A stretch of 64,000 nt of DNA from Paraburkholderia flagellata (GCF_021390645.1 NZ_JAJEJT010000002.1:1240001-1304000), one strand, 5' to 3'; counted from the first letter of the stretch, positions 54,602 through 64,000 are shown. Notes: generated by a model not told the origin, from the letters alone. Program-made: numbers and translations.

Positions 54602-55846
54602 TTAGCCAAAGCGCGCGGGCAAATACGGCGCAGGATCGGTAAACGGCGTTTCTCCGACGATCTGCTCGGCAACGAGGCGCGCCGTGACCGGCCCGAGCGT
54701 GAGGCCGTGGTGGTTATGGCCAAACGCGAACCACAGCCCGGCATGGCGCGGCGCGGGCCCGAGCACCGGGCGCATGTCGGGCGTGCAGGGGCGCAAACCC
54801 ATCCACGGCGTGTCGTCGAGCCGCGCACCAAGTCCGAACACGGGGCGCGCCTCGCGCTCCGCCGCGTCGAGCTGCGCATAGTCAGGCGGACGCTCGCGCT
54901 TGGCAAGCTCCACGCCCGTCGTGAGCCGCAAGCCGCGGCGCATCGGCGCAACCACGTAGCCGCCTTCGATATCCACCACCGGACGCACGAGCGGCGCGCG
55001 CGCCTCGCTCGCGTAGTGCATGTGATAGCCGCGCTTGACCATGAGCGGCACGCGGTAACCGAGCGGCCGCGTCACGAGATCCGACCACGGACCGAGCGCC
55101 ACGACGGCAAGCTCGGCGCTCACCGGGCCGTCGGCCGTCTGCACCCGCCAGCCGTTACCCGCCGCTGCCAGCGTACGCGCATCGCCGCGTGCGAACGCCC
55201 CGCCATTGCGCAGGAACAGTTGCGCGTAACCCTTCGTCAACGCGCCCGGATCCGCCACGCTCGCGGGATCGATCCAGTGGATCGCGCCCGCATAGCCTTC
55301 GCCAAGCGAAGGCTCAAGCGCGCGCAAGCCCGGCGCGTCGAACGTTTCGATGTGCAAGGCATGCGCATCCGCCACGCTGCGCGCCGTACGCATTTCCTGC
55401 TCGAAGCCAGCCGGCGAGCGCCACGCTTCGAGCCAGCCGACGGGCCGCACGATGTCGCGCAGCCCCGCACGGGCGACGAACGCGTCGTGCTCGGCCACGC
55501 TGCGCTCGATGAGCGGCAGCATGTCCCGCGCGGCCTGCGCGAGCCGCGCAGGCGACGACTCGCGCCAGAACGATGCGAGCCAGCGCGCGTAAGCGGGCAG
55601 CGAGCGCACGTCATAGCGCAGCACCGTCGAATCGTTGCGCACGAGGCGCAGCAGCGTGCGCCAGTCGCGCGGGAAACCGTAAGGCACCACCGACGACGAC
55701 TCGATCAGCCCGGCGTTGCCGTGGCTCGTTTCCTCGCCGGGCTCACGCCGGTCGACGAGCGTGACCTGCACGCCGCGCGCCTGCAGATGCAGCGCGACGC
55801 TCACGCCCACGATGCCCGCGCCGAGAACGATCGCGCTCCTGGTCAT
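54602..55846 (-). CDS. FAD-dependent D-amino-acid dehydrogenase, DauA-like
   Basis: The 414-residue flavoprotein starts AIVLGAGIVGVSVALHLQARGVQV, carries ETSHGNAGLIESSSVVPYG (the DadA/DauA block), and ends with GHNHHGLTLGPVTARLVAEQI at the FAD site. It lies upstream of a basic-amino-acid-type binding protein on the same region, next to an ornithine-cyclodeaminase-family gene and a DauR-type regulator. In Pseudomonas aeruginosa dauBAR this set converts D-arginine to 2-ketoarginine and then to L-arginine. The likely substrates are D-arginine, D-lysine or related D-amino acids. Confidence 0.87.
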   Translation of the reverse strand: MTRSAIVLGAGIVGVSVALHLQARGVQVTLVDRREPGEETSHGNAGLIESSSVVPYGFPRDWRTLLRLVRNDSTVLRYDVRSLPAYARWLASFWRESSPARLAQAARDMLPLIERSVAEHDAFVARAGLRDIVRPVGWLEAWRSPAGFEQEMRTARSVADAHALHIETFDAPGLRALEPSLGEGYAGAIHWIDPASVADPGALTKGYAQLFLRNGGAFARGDARTLAAAGNGWRVQTADGPVSAELAVVALGPWSDLVTRPLGYRVPLMVKRGYHMHYASEARAPLVRPVVDIEGGYVVAPMRRGLRLTTGVELAKRERPPDYAQLDAAEREARPVFGLGARLDDTPWMGLRPCTPDMRPVLGPAPRHAGLWFAFGHNHHGLTLGPVTARLVAEQIVGETPFTDPAPYLPARFG

Positions 55847-55877
55847 GAATCTGCTCTCGACACGGAAGCCATAACGA

Positions 55878-56675
55878 TCACTTCGCGACGATATCGCGGC
55901 CGAAATACTTCATCGACAGCTTCGTGAGCGTGCCGTCCTGGCGCAGCGAGTCGATGGCCGCGACCACCTTGGCCTTGAGCGCCGCGTCGTCCTTGCGCAT
56001 GCCGAAGCCGGTGCCTTCACCAAGCGTGGCCGGATCCTTGAGCGGCGCGCCAGCAAAATCGAAGCCCTTGCCCTGGGGCTTCGAGAGGAAGCCGTCGGTG
56101 GCGGTCTGCACTTCCTGGACCGCGCCGTCCAGACGCCCGGCGGCGAGGTCCGCGAAAATCTGGTCCTGGTTTTCATACGTGACGACGTTCACGCCTTGCG
56201 CCCCCCAGTGCTTGCGCACGTAGTCTTCCTGCGTCGAGCCCTGCAGCACGCCCACCGACTTGCCCTTCAGGCTCGCGGGCGTGGGCTCGAGGCCCGAACC
56301 GCGCTTCGCGACCATCTGGATCGGCATCACGTAGATGGCGGGCGTAAACGCGATCTGCTGGCGCCGCTTGTCGGTGATGTTCATCGCCGAATTGATGACG
56401 TCGAACTTGCGCGCCTCGAGCGCGGCGATCAGGCCGTCGAAGCTGTTCTCCACCCATACGCACTTCATCTGCAGCTTCTGGCACACGGCATTGCCGATAT
56501 CGATGTCGAAGCCCTGCAGATCGCCCGAGGGCGTCTTGCTCTCGAACGGCGGATAGGACGCCTCCACGCCGAAGCGCAGTGTTTTCGGGTCCTGCGCGTG
56601 CGCCGCGCCCGCCGTCATGCCCGCAAAGCATGCAAGGCTGGCCGCAGCCGCGAAGCGAATGATCTTCCTGTTCAT
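55878..56675 (-). CDS. Polar/basic amino-acid ABC substrate-binding protein (HisJ/ArtJ type)
   Basis: The 265-residue periplasmic binding protein has a signal peptide ending in AAHAQ and the family-3 block LRFGVEASYPPFESKTPSGD, followed by LQGFDIDIGNAVCQKLQM and DGLIAALEARKFDVINSAM. The set is typical of the lysine/arginine/ornithine and histidine type. No permease or ATPase genes are present. I use the ATG at 56675 (MNRKIIRF). It lies 31 bases upstream of the DauA-like gene and would be co-transcribed with it. By context it binds arginine, lysine or their D-forms. Confidence 0.88.
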   Translation of the reverse strand: MNRKIIRFAAAASLACFAGMTAGAAHAQDPKTLRFGVEASYPPFESKTPSGDLQGFDIDIGNAVCQKLQMKCVWVENSFDGLIAALEARKFDVINSAMNITDKRRQQIAFTPAIYVMPIQMVAKRGSGLEPTPASLKGKSVGVLQGSTQEDYVRKHWGAQGVNVVTYENQDQIFADLAAGRLDGAVQEVQTATDGFLSKPQGKGFDFAGAPLKDPATLGEGTGFGMRKDDAALKAKVVAAIDSLRQDGTLTKLSMKYFGRDIVAK

Positions 56676-56767
56676 CGTCGTCACCCAATTCGTAATAAGT
56701 GTCTGTTCGAGCGCTTTGCCCTTTCGTGCGGCGCCCTCTCGCGAGGGCCGCGGCCGCAGGAGGAATA

Positions 56768-56812
56768 TAGACGAAAAATAAAAAGAAAGTCTAGAATGGA
56801 CAAAAATGTCTA
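56768..56812. promoter_or_regulatory. TAGAC/GTCTA repeats in the divergent promoter
   Basis: TAGAC at 56768 is an inverse copy of GTCTA at 56789 and again at 56808, the last two 19 bases apart, and GACA-AAAA-TGTC forms a palindrome at 56799-56810. They lie in an unusually A-rich 160-base gap between the binding protein and the ornithine-cyclodeaminase-family gene. Possible operator for the DauR-like regulator. Confidence 0.4.
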
Positions 56813-56835
56813 CATCGAGAATCCGGAGCCCCAGC

Positions 56836-57813
56836 ATGACCATGACGTCCCAACCCACCGCTGCGCCGCTCGTCGTCGATGCCGCCCAGGTGCGCGCCGC
56901 CCTGCCCAGCCTCGACGTGCGCGGCGAACTCGGCCGCCTGTTCGCCTCGCTGGGCCGCGGCGACGCTGTGCAGCCGCCGCAAACCCTCACGTTGTTCCCG
57001 AAGGACGCTGGCGACTTCATCACCTATCTCGGCGTACTCGCCGAAGCCGGCGTGTTCGGCGCGAAGCTCTCGCCGTACATCGTGGGCGCGAACGGCCAGC
57101 CTCCCGTCATCACCGCCTGGACCGCGCTGATGTCGATGAAGACGGGCCAGCCGCTCATGTGGTGCGACTCGGCGCTGCTCACCACGGAACGCACCGCGGG
57201 CACCACGGCGCTCGCCGTCGACCAGCTCGCGCCGCGCGAGGCGAAGCGCCTGGCCGTGATCGGCTCGGGCGCCGTCGCGCTCGCGCACATCCGCCATGTT
57301 GCGCCGTTGCGCGCCTGGGAAGACATTCGCGTGTACTCGCCGAAGCTCGCCGGCGACGCGAAACGCCAGGCCGAATTGCGCGCGCTCGACCCACGCGCAA
57401 GCGCAACTGAAACAACCGAAGCGTGCGTGCGCGACGCCGACGTGGTGATGCTGTGCACGTCGTCGGGCAAGCCGGTTCTCGCGCTGGACGCCCTCACGAA
57501 GCCCGCGCTCATCACCTCGATCAGCACGAACGTCGCGCAGGCCCACGAGATCGATCCGGCCGCACTGCCCTCACTCGATGTCTACTGCGACTATCGCCGC
57601 ACGACGCCGCAAAGTGCGGGCGAAATGGTGCTGGCCGCACGCGAGCACGGCTGGTCGCCGGAATCGATCGTGGGCGATCTCGCGGAACTTGCCAACGACG
57701 CATGCCCGCGTCCGGCCTACGCGCGCCATGCGTTTTTCCGCTCGATTGGCCTCGGTCTCGAAGACATGGCCATCGCGCACGCGCTGTACGAGCACCTGCG
57801 CAACGTCCGTTGA
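56836..57813 (+). CDS. Ornithine cyclodeaminase-family dehydrogenase, DauB-like
   Basis: The 325-residue product has the ornithine cyclodeaminase / mu-crystallin fold with Rossmann motif RLAVIGSGAVALAHI and the conserved block TERTAGTTALAVDQLAPREA. It differs clearly from the reductase at 42866. With the DauR-type regulator 64 bases downstream and the DauA-like dehydrogenase nearby, a DauB-like role is likely: reductive amination of the 2-keto (or imino) product of D-amino-acid oxidation, giving the L-amino acid. I start at MTMTSQP because CCGGAG lies 8 bases before it; a start 30 bases upstream is possible. Confidence 0.83.
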   Translation: MTMTSQPTAAPLVVDAAQVRAALPSLDVRGELGRLFASLGRGDAVQPPQTLTLFPKDAGDFITYLGVLAEAGVFGAKLSPYIVGANGQPPVITAWTALMSMKTGQPLMWCDSALLTTERTAGTTALAVDQLAPREAKRLAVIGSGAVALAHIRHVAPLRAWEDIRVYSPKLAGDAKRQAELRALDPRASATETTEACVRDADVVMLCTSSGKPVLALDALTKPALITSISTNVAQAHEIDPAALPSLDVYCDYRRTTPQSAGEMVLAAREHGWSPESIVGDLAELANDACPRPAYARHAFFRSIGLGLEDMAIAHALYEHLRNVR

Positions 57814-57876
57814 TGGGCGGCGTCGAGCGATCGCAGTATCATCGACGTCCTTCCTGCCGCAACCGGTCCAAGTCCG

Positions 57877-58554
57877 ATGCCGAAACGAGAAAGCGACACC
57901 ATCCGCGTGAAAAAAAGCGCCAGCCCGAAAGCTTCGCGCGACATGCTGCTCGCGCGCTACGCGCATGTGGCGGACAGCATCACGACGCTGTTCTTCCCGT
58001 TCGCGGAAGTCGTGATTCACGACCTCTCGGACCAGACCGTGGCCTACCTCTCGAACAATCTTTCGAAGCGCGAGGTCGGCGACGACTCGGCACTCGAAGA
58101 CGTCGAGGAAACCACGCGCAACAAGCTGCTCGGCCCTTACGAGAAGGTGAACTGGGACGGCCGGCGCATGCGCTGCGTGAGCACGGCGCTGTTCGACGAT
58201 GAAGGGCGAGCGGCGGGCGTCATGTGCATCAACTTCAACATCGCCGCTTTCCAGGATGTGCAGGCCACACTCGACCTGTTCCTGCGCGGCGTGGGCGTGA
58301 TCGCGCAGCCCGACGAACTCTTCAAGGACGACTGGCAGGAGCGCATCAACACCTTTTTGCACGGCTGGCTGCGCGAGCGGCAGATCGCGCTCAACTCGCT
58401 CACGCGCGAGCACCGGCGTGAACTGGTCGAAGCGCTGTATGCCGAAGGCGCGTTCAAGGGCAAGAGTTCGGCCAACTATGTGGCGAAGGTGCTAGGCATG
58501 GGGCGGGCGACGGTCTACAAGCATCTGCGCGAAATGAAGACGGACGCCGAATAG
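57877..58554 (+). CDS. YheO-like PAS / helix-turn-helix regulator (DauR type)
   Basis: The 225-residue product has an N-terminal YheO-like PAS domain (about residues 25-135: LFFPFAEVVIHDLSDQTVAY and GVMCINFNIAAF) and a C-terminal helix-turn-helix at about 185-222 (GKSSANYVAKVLGMGRATVY). This architecture is that of P. aeruginosa DauR, the D-arginine-responsive repressor of dauBAR. It lies just after the DauB-like gene. The ligand is not predictable from sequence; the family also includes regulators of other pathways. Confidence 0.88.
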   Translation: MPKRESDTIRVKKSASPKASRDMLLARYAHVADSITTLFFPFAEVVIHDLSDQTVAYLSNNLSKREVGDDSALEDVEETTRNKLLGPYEKVNWDGRRMRCVSTALFDDEGRAAGVMCINFNIAAFQDVQATLDLFLRGVGVIAQPDELFKDDWQERINTFLHGWLRERQIALNSLTREHRRELVEALYAEGAFKGKSSANYVAKVLGMGRATVYKHLREMKTDAE

Positions 58555-58641
58555 CGCGCAACGCAGGCGTGGCGCTCGACGCGAGCCGCTACAATCGCGG
58601 GACCGCGGCGGGTGCTCCGCCGCGACTGCCCTGCGCCGCCC

Positions 58642-59568
58642 ATGAATCATACGTTCGATTACACGCCCGTCCTCGACGCCATCCATCGCGACCTGCAGCC
58701 GTATATCGGCACGGGCCGCGTGGCCGACTACATCCCCGAACTCGCCACGGTGCGCGCCGATCACTTCGGCATGGCCATCGTGACCGTGGACGGCCAGGTG
58801 TACCGCACCGGCGACGCCGACGTGCGCTTTTCCATCCAGAGCATTTCGAAGCTGTTCGCGTGCACGCTTGCATTCCAGCTGCTCGGCGACGCGCTCTGGG
58901 AGCGCGTGGGCCGCGAGCCTTCGGGCACGGCGTTCAACTCGCTCGTGCAACTCGAATTCGAGGCGGGCAAGCCGCGCAATCCTTTCATCAACGCGGGCGC
59001 GCTCGTCGTGACCGACGTGCTGTGCCGCCGCTTCGTGCAGGCGGAAACCGCGCTCGTCGATTTCATGCGGCGGCTCTCGGGCGAGCCTGGCATCGGCTAC
59101 GATCTGCGCGTCGCGCAATCGGAACTCGCGCACGCCGAGCGCAATCGCGCGATGGCGCATTTCATCGCGAGCTTCGGCAACCTGGAAATGCCCGCCGATA
59201 CCGTGATCGACGCCTATTGCCGCCAATGCGCGATCTCGATGAGCTGCGTGGAACTGGCGCGCGCGGCGCTTTTCCTGGCGAACGGGGGCGTCTCGCCCGC
59301 GAGCGGCGAGTCCGTGCTCGACGCGAGTTCGGCCAAGCGGCTTTCCGCGCTGATGCTGACCTGCGGCACCTACGACGCGGCGGGCGATTTCGTCTACCGC
59401 GTGGGCTTGCCTGCGAAGAGCGGCGTGGGCGGCGGGATCATCGCGGTGCTGCCCGGCGAATTTGCGGTGTGCGTGTGGTCGCCGGGCCTCGACGCGACGG
59501 GGAACTCGCTGGTCGGTTCGCTGGCGCTGGAGTGGTTGACGACGCGCACCGGGCGCTCGATTTTCTGA
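58642..59568 (+). CDS. glsA: Glutaminase
   Basis: The 308-residue serine-type glutaminase has a beta-lactamase-like fold with catalytic S-x-x-K in FSIQSISKLFA (S67 and K70). RNPFINAGALVVTDVL and the late GLPAKSGVGGGIIAVLPG block are specific for GlsA. It hydrolyses glutamine to glutamate and ammonia. I start at MNHTFDYTP, with family-typical length; the frame upstream is non-homologous. It follows the DauR-like gene by 87 bases. Confidence 0.93.
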   Translation: MNHTFDYTPVLDAIHRDLQPYIGTGRVADYIPELATVRADHFGMAIVTVDGQVYRTGDADVRFSIQSISKLFACTLAFQLLGDALWERVGREPSGTAFNSLVQLEFEAGKPRNPFINAGALVVTDVLCRRFVQAETALVDFMRRLSGEPGIGYDLRVAQSELAHAERNRAMAHFIASFGNLEMPADTVIDAYCRQCAISMSCVELARAALFLANGGVSPASGESVLDASSAKRLSALMLTCGTYDAAGDFVYRVGLPAKSGVGGGIIAVLPGEFAVCVWSPGLDATGNSLVGSLALEWLTTRTGRSIF

Positions 59569-59584
59569 ATCTTCGGTGAACGCC

Positions 59585-60088
59585 ATGCCACTGCGCATCC
59601 GCGAAGAAACGCCTGCCGATCACGCCGCCATTCACGCGCTGACCGAGGCCGCGTTTCGCAATGCGCCGCATACGAGCCACACGGAGCAGTGGATCGTCGA
59701 TGCGTTGCGAAAAGCGGGCGCGCTCGCGATTTCACTGATTGCCGAGGACGAACGTGAGATCGTCGGGCACGTGGCGGTTTCGCCCGTCGCGCTTTCAGAT
59801 GGTTCGACCGGCTGGTTCGGGCTCGGGCCGGTTTCGGTCGCACCTGCGCGTCAAAGGCAGGGGATTGGCTCGATGCTGACGAAACGCGCCCTGGATACGC
59901 TGCGTGCACGCGGCGCGGCGGGCTGCGTGGTGCTCGGGGATCCGGCGTACTACGCACGCTTCGGGTTCGTGCCTGAACCTACGCTCGTGCTGCCCTGCGT
60001 GCCGGCTGAATACTTCCAGGCGATGGCGTTGCGCGGTGACGTGCCCGCCGCGAACGTGCGATATCACACGGCGTTCGAGGCGGGCTGA
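59585..60088 (+). CDS. GNAT family N-acetyltransferase (YhbS-like)
   Basis: The 167-residue acetyltransferase contains the acetyl-CoA-binding pattern GPVSVAPARQRQGIGSMLTKRAL (R/Q-x-x-G-x-G/A). The late GDPAYYARFGFVP block is typical of YhbS-like GNATs. The GTG at 59576 is an alternative start. It begins 16 bases after glsA and may be co-transcribed. Substrate unknown. Confidence 0.85.
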   Translation: MPLRIREETPADHAAIHALTEAAFRNAPHTSHTEQWIVDALRKAGALAISLIAEDEREIVGHVAVSPVALSDGSTGWFGLGPVSVAPARQRQGIGSMLTKRALDTLRARGAAGCVVLGDPAYYARFGFVPEPTLVLPCVPAEYFQAMALRGDVPAANVRYHTAFEAG

Positions 60089-60096
60089 CGCACGCC

Positions 60097-61343
<1,247 letters not shown>

Positions 61344-61402
61344 GAAATCTTGCTGGCCGTAAGTTAAGACGCTACGAGTCGCCGAATAACGCCGTACTCG
61401 TG

Positions 61403-61429
61403 TCTTATCGGCAAGCGTGAAGGGTTCTT
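61403..61429 (-). promoter_or_regulatory. Sigma-28 (FliA) flagellar promoter of the FlxA-like gene
   Basis: On the minus strand TAAAG is followed by 14 bases and then GCCGATAA. The FliA consensus is TAAAGTTT-N11-GCCGATAA, so both blocks and the spacing fit exactly apart from the last three bases of the -35. It lies 60 bases upstream of the start codon. Confidence 0.85.
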
Positions 61430-61487
61430 TAGCCCTCGCATGCGCCGGACATGACGCGGCGCGCGTCAAGCCCGGTAGCCGCAGCGG

Positions 61488-63122
61488 TCACGCAAGCTTC
61501 AACGCCGCAGATCCGACAGCCGCTCGACCTGCCGTCATGGTGGGCGATATGCTCGCCGATCCGACGTCTCCAACCCTGAAGACGGCGACTGCTTCACGAA
61601 GCACCTGCGCCTGTTGGGCCATCGACTGTGCCGCAGCCGATGCTTCTTCGACCAGGGCGGCGTTCTGCTGGGTGACCTCGTCCATCTGGCAGACAGCCTG
61701 GTTGATCTGCTCGATGCCGGTGCTTTGCGCTTCGGATGCAGACGAGATTTCGTTCATGATGTCGGTCACGCTCTTCACCGACTGAACAATTTCGCCGATC
61801 GTGCCACCCGCCTCTTCAACGAGCCGCGAGCCAGCATCGACGCGCGCAACCGATTCGCCAATGAGCTCCTTGATCTCCTTGGCGGCCGTGGCGCTGCGCT
61901 GGGCAAGCGTGCGAACCTCGCCCGCCACTACTGCGAATCCACGTCCCTGATCGCCGGCGCGAGCTGCCTCGACAGCGGCGTTCAGGGCGAGGATGTTCGT
62001 CTGAAAGGCGATACCTTCGATCACGCCTATGATCTCCGCGACTCTGCTCGAGCTGTCCGAAATACCGCGCATGGTCTCGACCACACGACCCACGACCTGG
62101 CCGCCACGTTGCGCTACTCCCGACGCACTGACTGCGAGAGCGGTCGCCCGCTTCGCACTGTCCGCGTTGTGGCGGACCGTGCTGGTCAACTCCTGCATGC
62201 TCGATGCGGTTTCCTCGAGGGACGCAGCCTGTTCTTCTGTGCGCTGCGACAGACTGGAGTTGCCTTGCGCGATTTCGCCCGCGGCAACAGAAATCGACTC
62301 GCTGGACGCCTTGATACCCTGCACGATGGAGGTCAACTGGTCTTTCATGGCCCCCAACGAGAACATCAGGCTCGAACGATCCCCGCGCTTCAACGGAACC
62401 CCGACGCGTAGATTGCCGCCCGCAATCTGGCTGGCGAGCATCGCTGCATCCCGCGGCTCGCCACCAAGCTGTCTCCCCACTCCACGCGCGATGAGCAGCG
62501 CCACACCAAGCGCCACGATTGCGGCCGCGGTGATAAATCCGATCACGAGCACGATGGTCCGCGAGTATGCGTCGCTCGCTGCCTGACCTTCACGTGCAGC
62601 CCCCGCCACATTGATCTCCACGATCGTCTTCATGTCCTTTTCGAGGGCATCGCGCACAGTAGACGACTTGCCCGTCAGCAGGTCCAGCGCTTGCGCCGCC
62701 TTGCCATCTTTGACCAGTGCTCGCATCTGACGATCAATGTCGAGATATTGCTGCATCAGCACCTGGATTTCAGCAAAGGCAGCCCTCTCCTGCGGCTCAG
62801 TGATGAGCTTTTCATAGTCTGCGGCAGCCCCGCGGTAGTCTGCCATGCCGGCATCGATCCGGGCTTCAGCGTCCTGGATCGCCGCCGGATTCTGGCTGCT
62901 GGTCGCGCGGTATTCATTGATTCGTGCCTGGCGCAGCCCGGCCAGCATCTGCTGGCTGCTGCGCACACTTGGCAACCAGTTATCGCGAAACTCAGCAACG
63001 TGGACATTTTCACCGCTCACCTCGAACAGGCAGAAGACACCGAGCCCAACCATCAGAACGATGACAGCAGCAAACCCCGCTACGAGCTGGGTGACCACCT
63101 TCAGACCCTTAAGAGACAGCAT
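61488..63122 (-). CDS. Methyl-accepting chemotaxis protein
   Basis: The 544-residue chemoreceptor has an N-terminal transmembrane helix (residues 8-32), a four-helix-bundle periplasmic sensing domain (about 35-190), a second helix (190-213), HAMP (about 215-270), and a cytoplasmic signalling domain. The signalling tip [20 protein letters not shown] and [20 protein letters not shown] is intact. The ligand is unknown; amino acids are usual for this sensing-domain class. A perfect FliA -35 (TAAAGTTT on the minus strand, 63222-63229) lies about 100 bases upstream, but its -10 partner is poor, so sigma-28 control is possible, not shown. Confidence 0.95.
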   Translation of the reverse strand: MLSLKGLKVVTQLVAGFAAVIVLMVGLGVFCLFEVSGENVHVAEFRDNWLPSVRSSQQMLAGLRQARINEYRATSSQNPAAIQDAEARIDAGMADYRGAAADYEKLITEPQERAAFAEIQVLMQQYLDIDRQMRALVKDGKAAQALDLLTGKSSTVRDALEKDMKTIVEINVAGAAREGQAASDAYSRTIVLVIGFITAAAIVALGVALLIARGVGRQLGGEPRDAAMLASQIAGGNLRVGVPLKRGDRSSLMFSLGAMKDQLTSIVQGIKASSESISVAAGEIAQGNSSLSQRTEEQAASLEETASSMQELTSTVRHNADSAKRATALAVSASGVAQRGGQVVGRVVETMRGISDSSSRVAEIIGVIEGIAFQTNILALNAAVEAARAGDQGRGFAVVAGEVRTLAQRSATAAKEIKELIGESVARVDAGSRLVEEAGGTIGEIVQSVKSVTDIMNEISSASEAQSTGIEQINQAVCQMDEVTQQNAALVEEASAAAQSMAQQAQVLREAVAVFRVGDVGSASISPTMTAGRAAVGSAALKLA

Positions 63123-63684
63123 GACCAGACCCTTTCATTGTCGACTTCGTTATAAGCATCGACTGCGCAGCGATAAAGCGCGGCGCACTTGACTGACGCG
63201 ATGTCTACCTGAGCTAACGTCAAACTTTACAGGTTCTTAAGGTTCGGAATAGCCCTAGATAGATGTATTGTCCACTTTATAGTCGTTGCCACATCGCCAC
63301 TGATTTCACCACCACGTTCGCGGCCTACACGCCAATTTTCCCAACCATTTCGTTCGTTCTGTGCTGAATTTCTGGCGACACACCCGAATCTCCGACCGAT
63401 CCGTTTATTTCGACACCAAGTCACCCGGTTGCATTGATGATTTCGTAGATTTTTTCATGAATAGTTGCCATGTAACTCAATTCGAGATGACTCGCCCGAG
63501 TGGGCGACAGCGAATGGTTACGTCCGCCTGAGGGACAGTCGGGGAAGGTTGCTTTGCACCGGCATCGAGCGGCTGTCCGTTCACGCCGCCCGGCGTGCCT
63601 CCAGATACTGACTCGGCGTCTCCCCGAGCACGCGACGTGTGCCGCCCCGGATGGAGACCACATCCCATTCACATCGGAATTGAT
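63123..63684. other. Intergenic region, mostly non-coding
   Basis: These 562 bases hold the MCP promoter, an AraC remnant (see 63581) and the promoter of the alpha/beta hydrolase at 63685. I find no other gene, repeat or RNA. Confidence 0.45.
63581..63640 (-). pseudogene. C-terminal remnant of an AraC family regulator
   Basis: On the minus strand the codons read RRVLGETPSQYLEARRAA followed by a stop. This is the very C-terminal signature of AraC regulators (F-R-R-x-x-G-x-T-P-S-Q-Y). Upstream the frame does not continue as the rest of an AraC helix-turn-helix. The rest appears deleted or diverged, leaving about 18 recognisable codons. Confidence 0.5.
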
Positions 63685-64000
63685 ATGCCCAGTACGTTTC
63701 ATCGCGCGGGGGATGGCCCTCACCCCGTTCTGGTTCTACACGGCTGGTTCGGTGATGCGCACTCATTCGAACCGATTGAACCCTGGCTGTCTCGCCAGGC
63801 GTTCAGTTACGTGTTCATGGACTATCGCGGCTACGGAGGCATGCGGGAGACGCGCGGCGCGTACACGATCAACGAGATCGCCTCCGATGCGCTGGCGCTG
63901 GCCGACGCTCTCGGATTTCACGCCTTTAGCCTGATCGGTCATTCGATGGGTGGCATGGCGATCGAGCGGATTGCGACACTTACCCCCGATCGGGTACGTG
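63685..64000 (+). CDS. Alpha/beta hydrolase, 3' end beyond the window
   Basis: An open frame begins MPSTFHRAGDGPHPVLVLHG and runs 105 codons to the end of the window. It contains the oxyanion-hole block VLVLHGWFGDAHSF, DYRGYGGMRETRGAYTI, and the nucleophile elbow LIGHSMGGMA. The catalytic acid and histidine would lie downstream of the window. The ATG at 63685 is chosen by homology of the first strand. The substrate cannot be inferred. The AraC remnant just upstream could once have regulated it. Confidence 0.8.
   Translation, partial: MPSTFHRAGDGPHPVLVLHGWFGDAHSFEPIEPWLSRQAFSYVFMDYRGYGGMRETRGAYTINEIASDALALADALGFHAFSLIGHSMGGMAIERIATLTPDRVR

Noticed and set aside
63222..63229. TAAAGTTT (minus strand) as a FliA promoter of the chemoreceptor gene.
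   Set aside because: The -35 is perfect, but the -10 at the right distance matches poorly, so I do not list it as a promoter.
63421..63723. A 100-codon open frame on the minus strand upstream of the hydrolase.
   Set aside because: Low-complexity, no start signal, and it overlaps the AraC remnant in a different frame.

Overview
The window looks like a chromosomal segment of a high-GC betaproteobacterium of the family Burkholderiaceae, most likely Paraburkholderia, Caballeronia or Burkholderia. The grounds are strong G/C bias at third codon positions, a Burkholderia-type citrate synthase, H-NS proteins of the burkholderial type, DUF2092 and FlxA-like genes, and many LysR, GntR, AraC and MFS genes. 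I see no rRNA, tRNA, CRISPR array, insertion sequence or prophage.

Layout. (1) 1-3436: the 3' end of a DUF2092 gene, a secreted Gly/His/Asn-rich protein, a small membrane protein, then the TpsB transporter. (2) 3499-13068: a giant TpsA exoprotein of about 3190 residues with an extended signal peptide, a TPS secretion domain and about 29 YDG/MBG repeats; it forms a two-partner secretion system with TpsB. (3) 13459-19063: a membrane protein, beta-carbonic anhydrase, a DUF429 protein, an H-NS protein with two DNA-binding modules and a histone-H1-like tail, and dinB behind a near-perfect LexA box. (4) 19185-24435: an AraC regulator, an MFS transporter, a methylmalonyl-CoA decarboxylase-like enzyme and a phospholipase D-like protein. 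(5) 24559-27846: a GntR regulator divergent from a branched-chain-type binding protein and a trans-3-hydroxy-L-proline dehydratase. (6) 27982-32654: small secreted and H-NS-like proteins, a NUDIX hydrolase, a haloacid dehalogenase, and a divergent MFS/LysR pair.

(7) 32667-44934 is the most interesting part. It contains an aminotransferase, a FAD oxidoreductase, an ALDH7-type aminoadipate-semialdehyde dehydrogenase, a binding protein, an XRE-cupin regulator, a DUF1338 2-oxoadipate dioxygenase/decarboxylase (HglS type), a LysR regulator, a D-amino-acid dehydrogenase, a cyclic-imine reductase of the ornithine cyclodeaminase family, and an asparaginase. Together these can carry D-lysine through L-pipecolate and 2-aminoadipate to 2-hydroxyglutarate. 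Two promoters here share a 46-bp element (42/46 identical), and TTTCC-N4-GGAAA-like palindromes recur near the promoters.

(8) 44996-54591: a glycogen-debranching-type enzyme, citrate synthase, two alpha/beta hydrolases, an MreB paralogue away from mreCD, and a DHA2 drug exporter. (9) 54602-58554: a second D-amino-acid dehydrogenase plus ornithine-cyclodeaminase-family pair with a basic-amino-acid binding protein and a DauR-type regulator, resembling the dauBAR D-arginine system. (10) 58642-64000: glutaminase, a GNAT acetyltransferase, a glutathione transferase, a FlxA-like gene behind a textbook sigma-28 promoter, a chemotaxis receptor, an AraC remnant, and the 5' part of an alpha/beta hydrolase that runs off the window.

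The common theme is scavenging of amino acids, especially D- and cyclic ones: three orphan periplasmic binding proteins, two D-amino-acid dehydrogenases, two imine reductases, hydroxyproline dehydratase, asparaginase and glutaminase. Surface and motility functions make up most of the rest.
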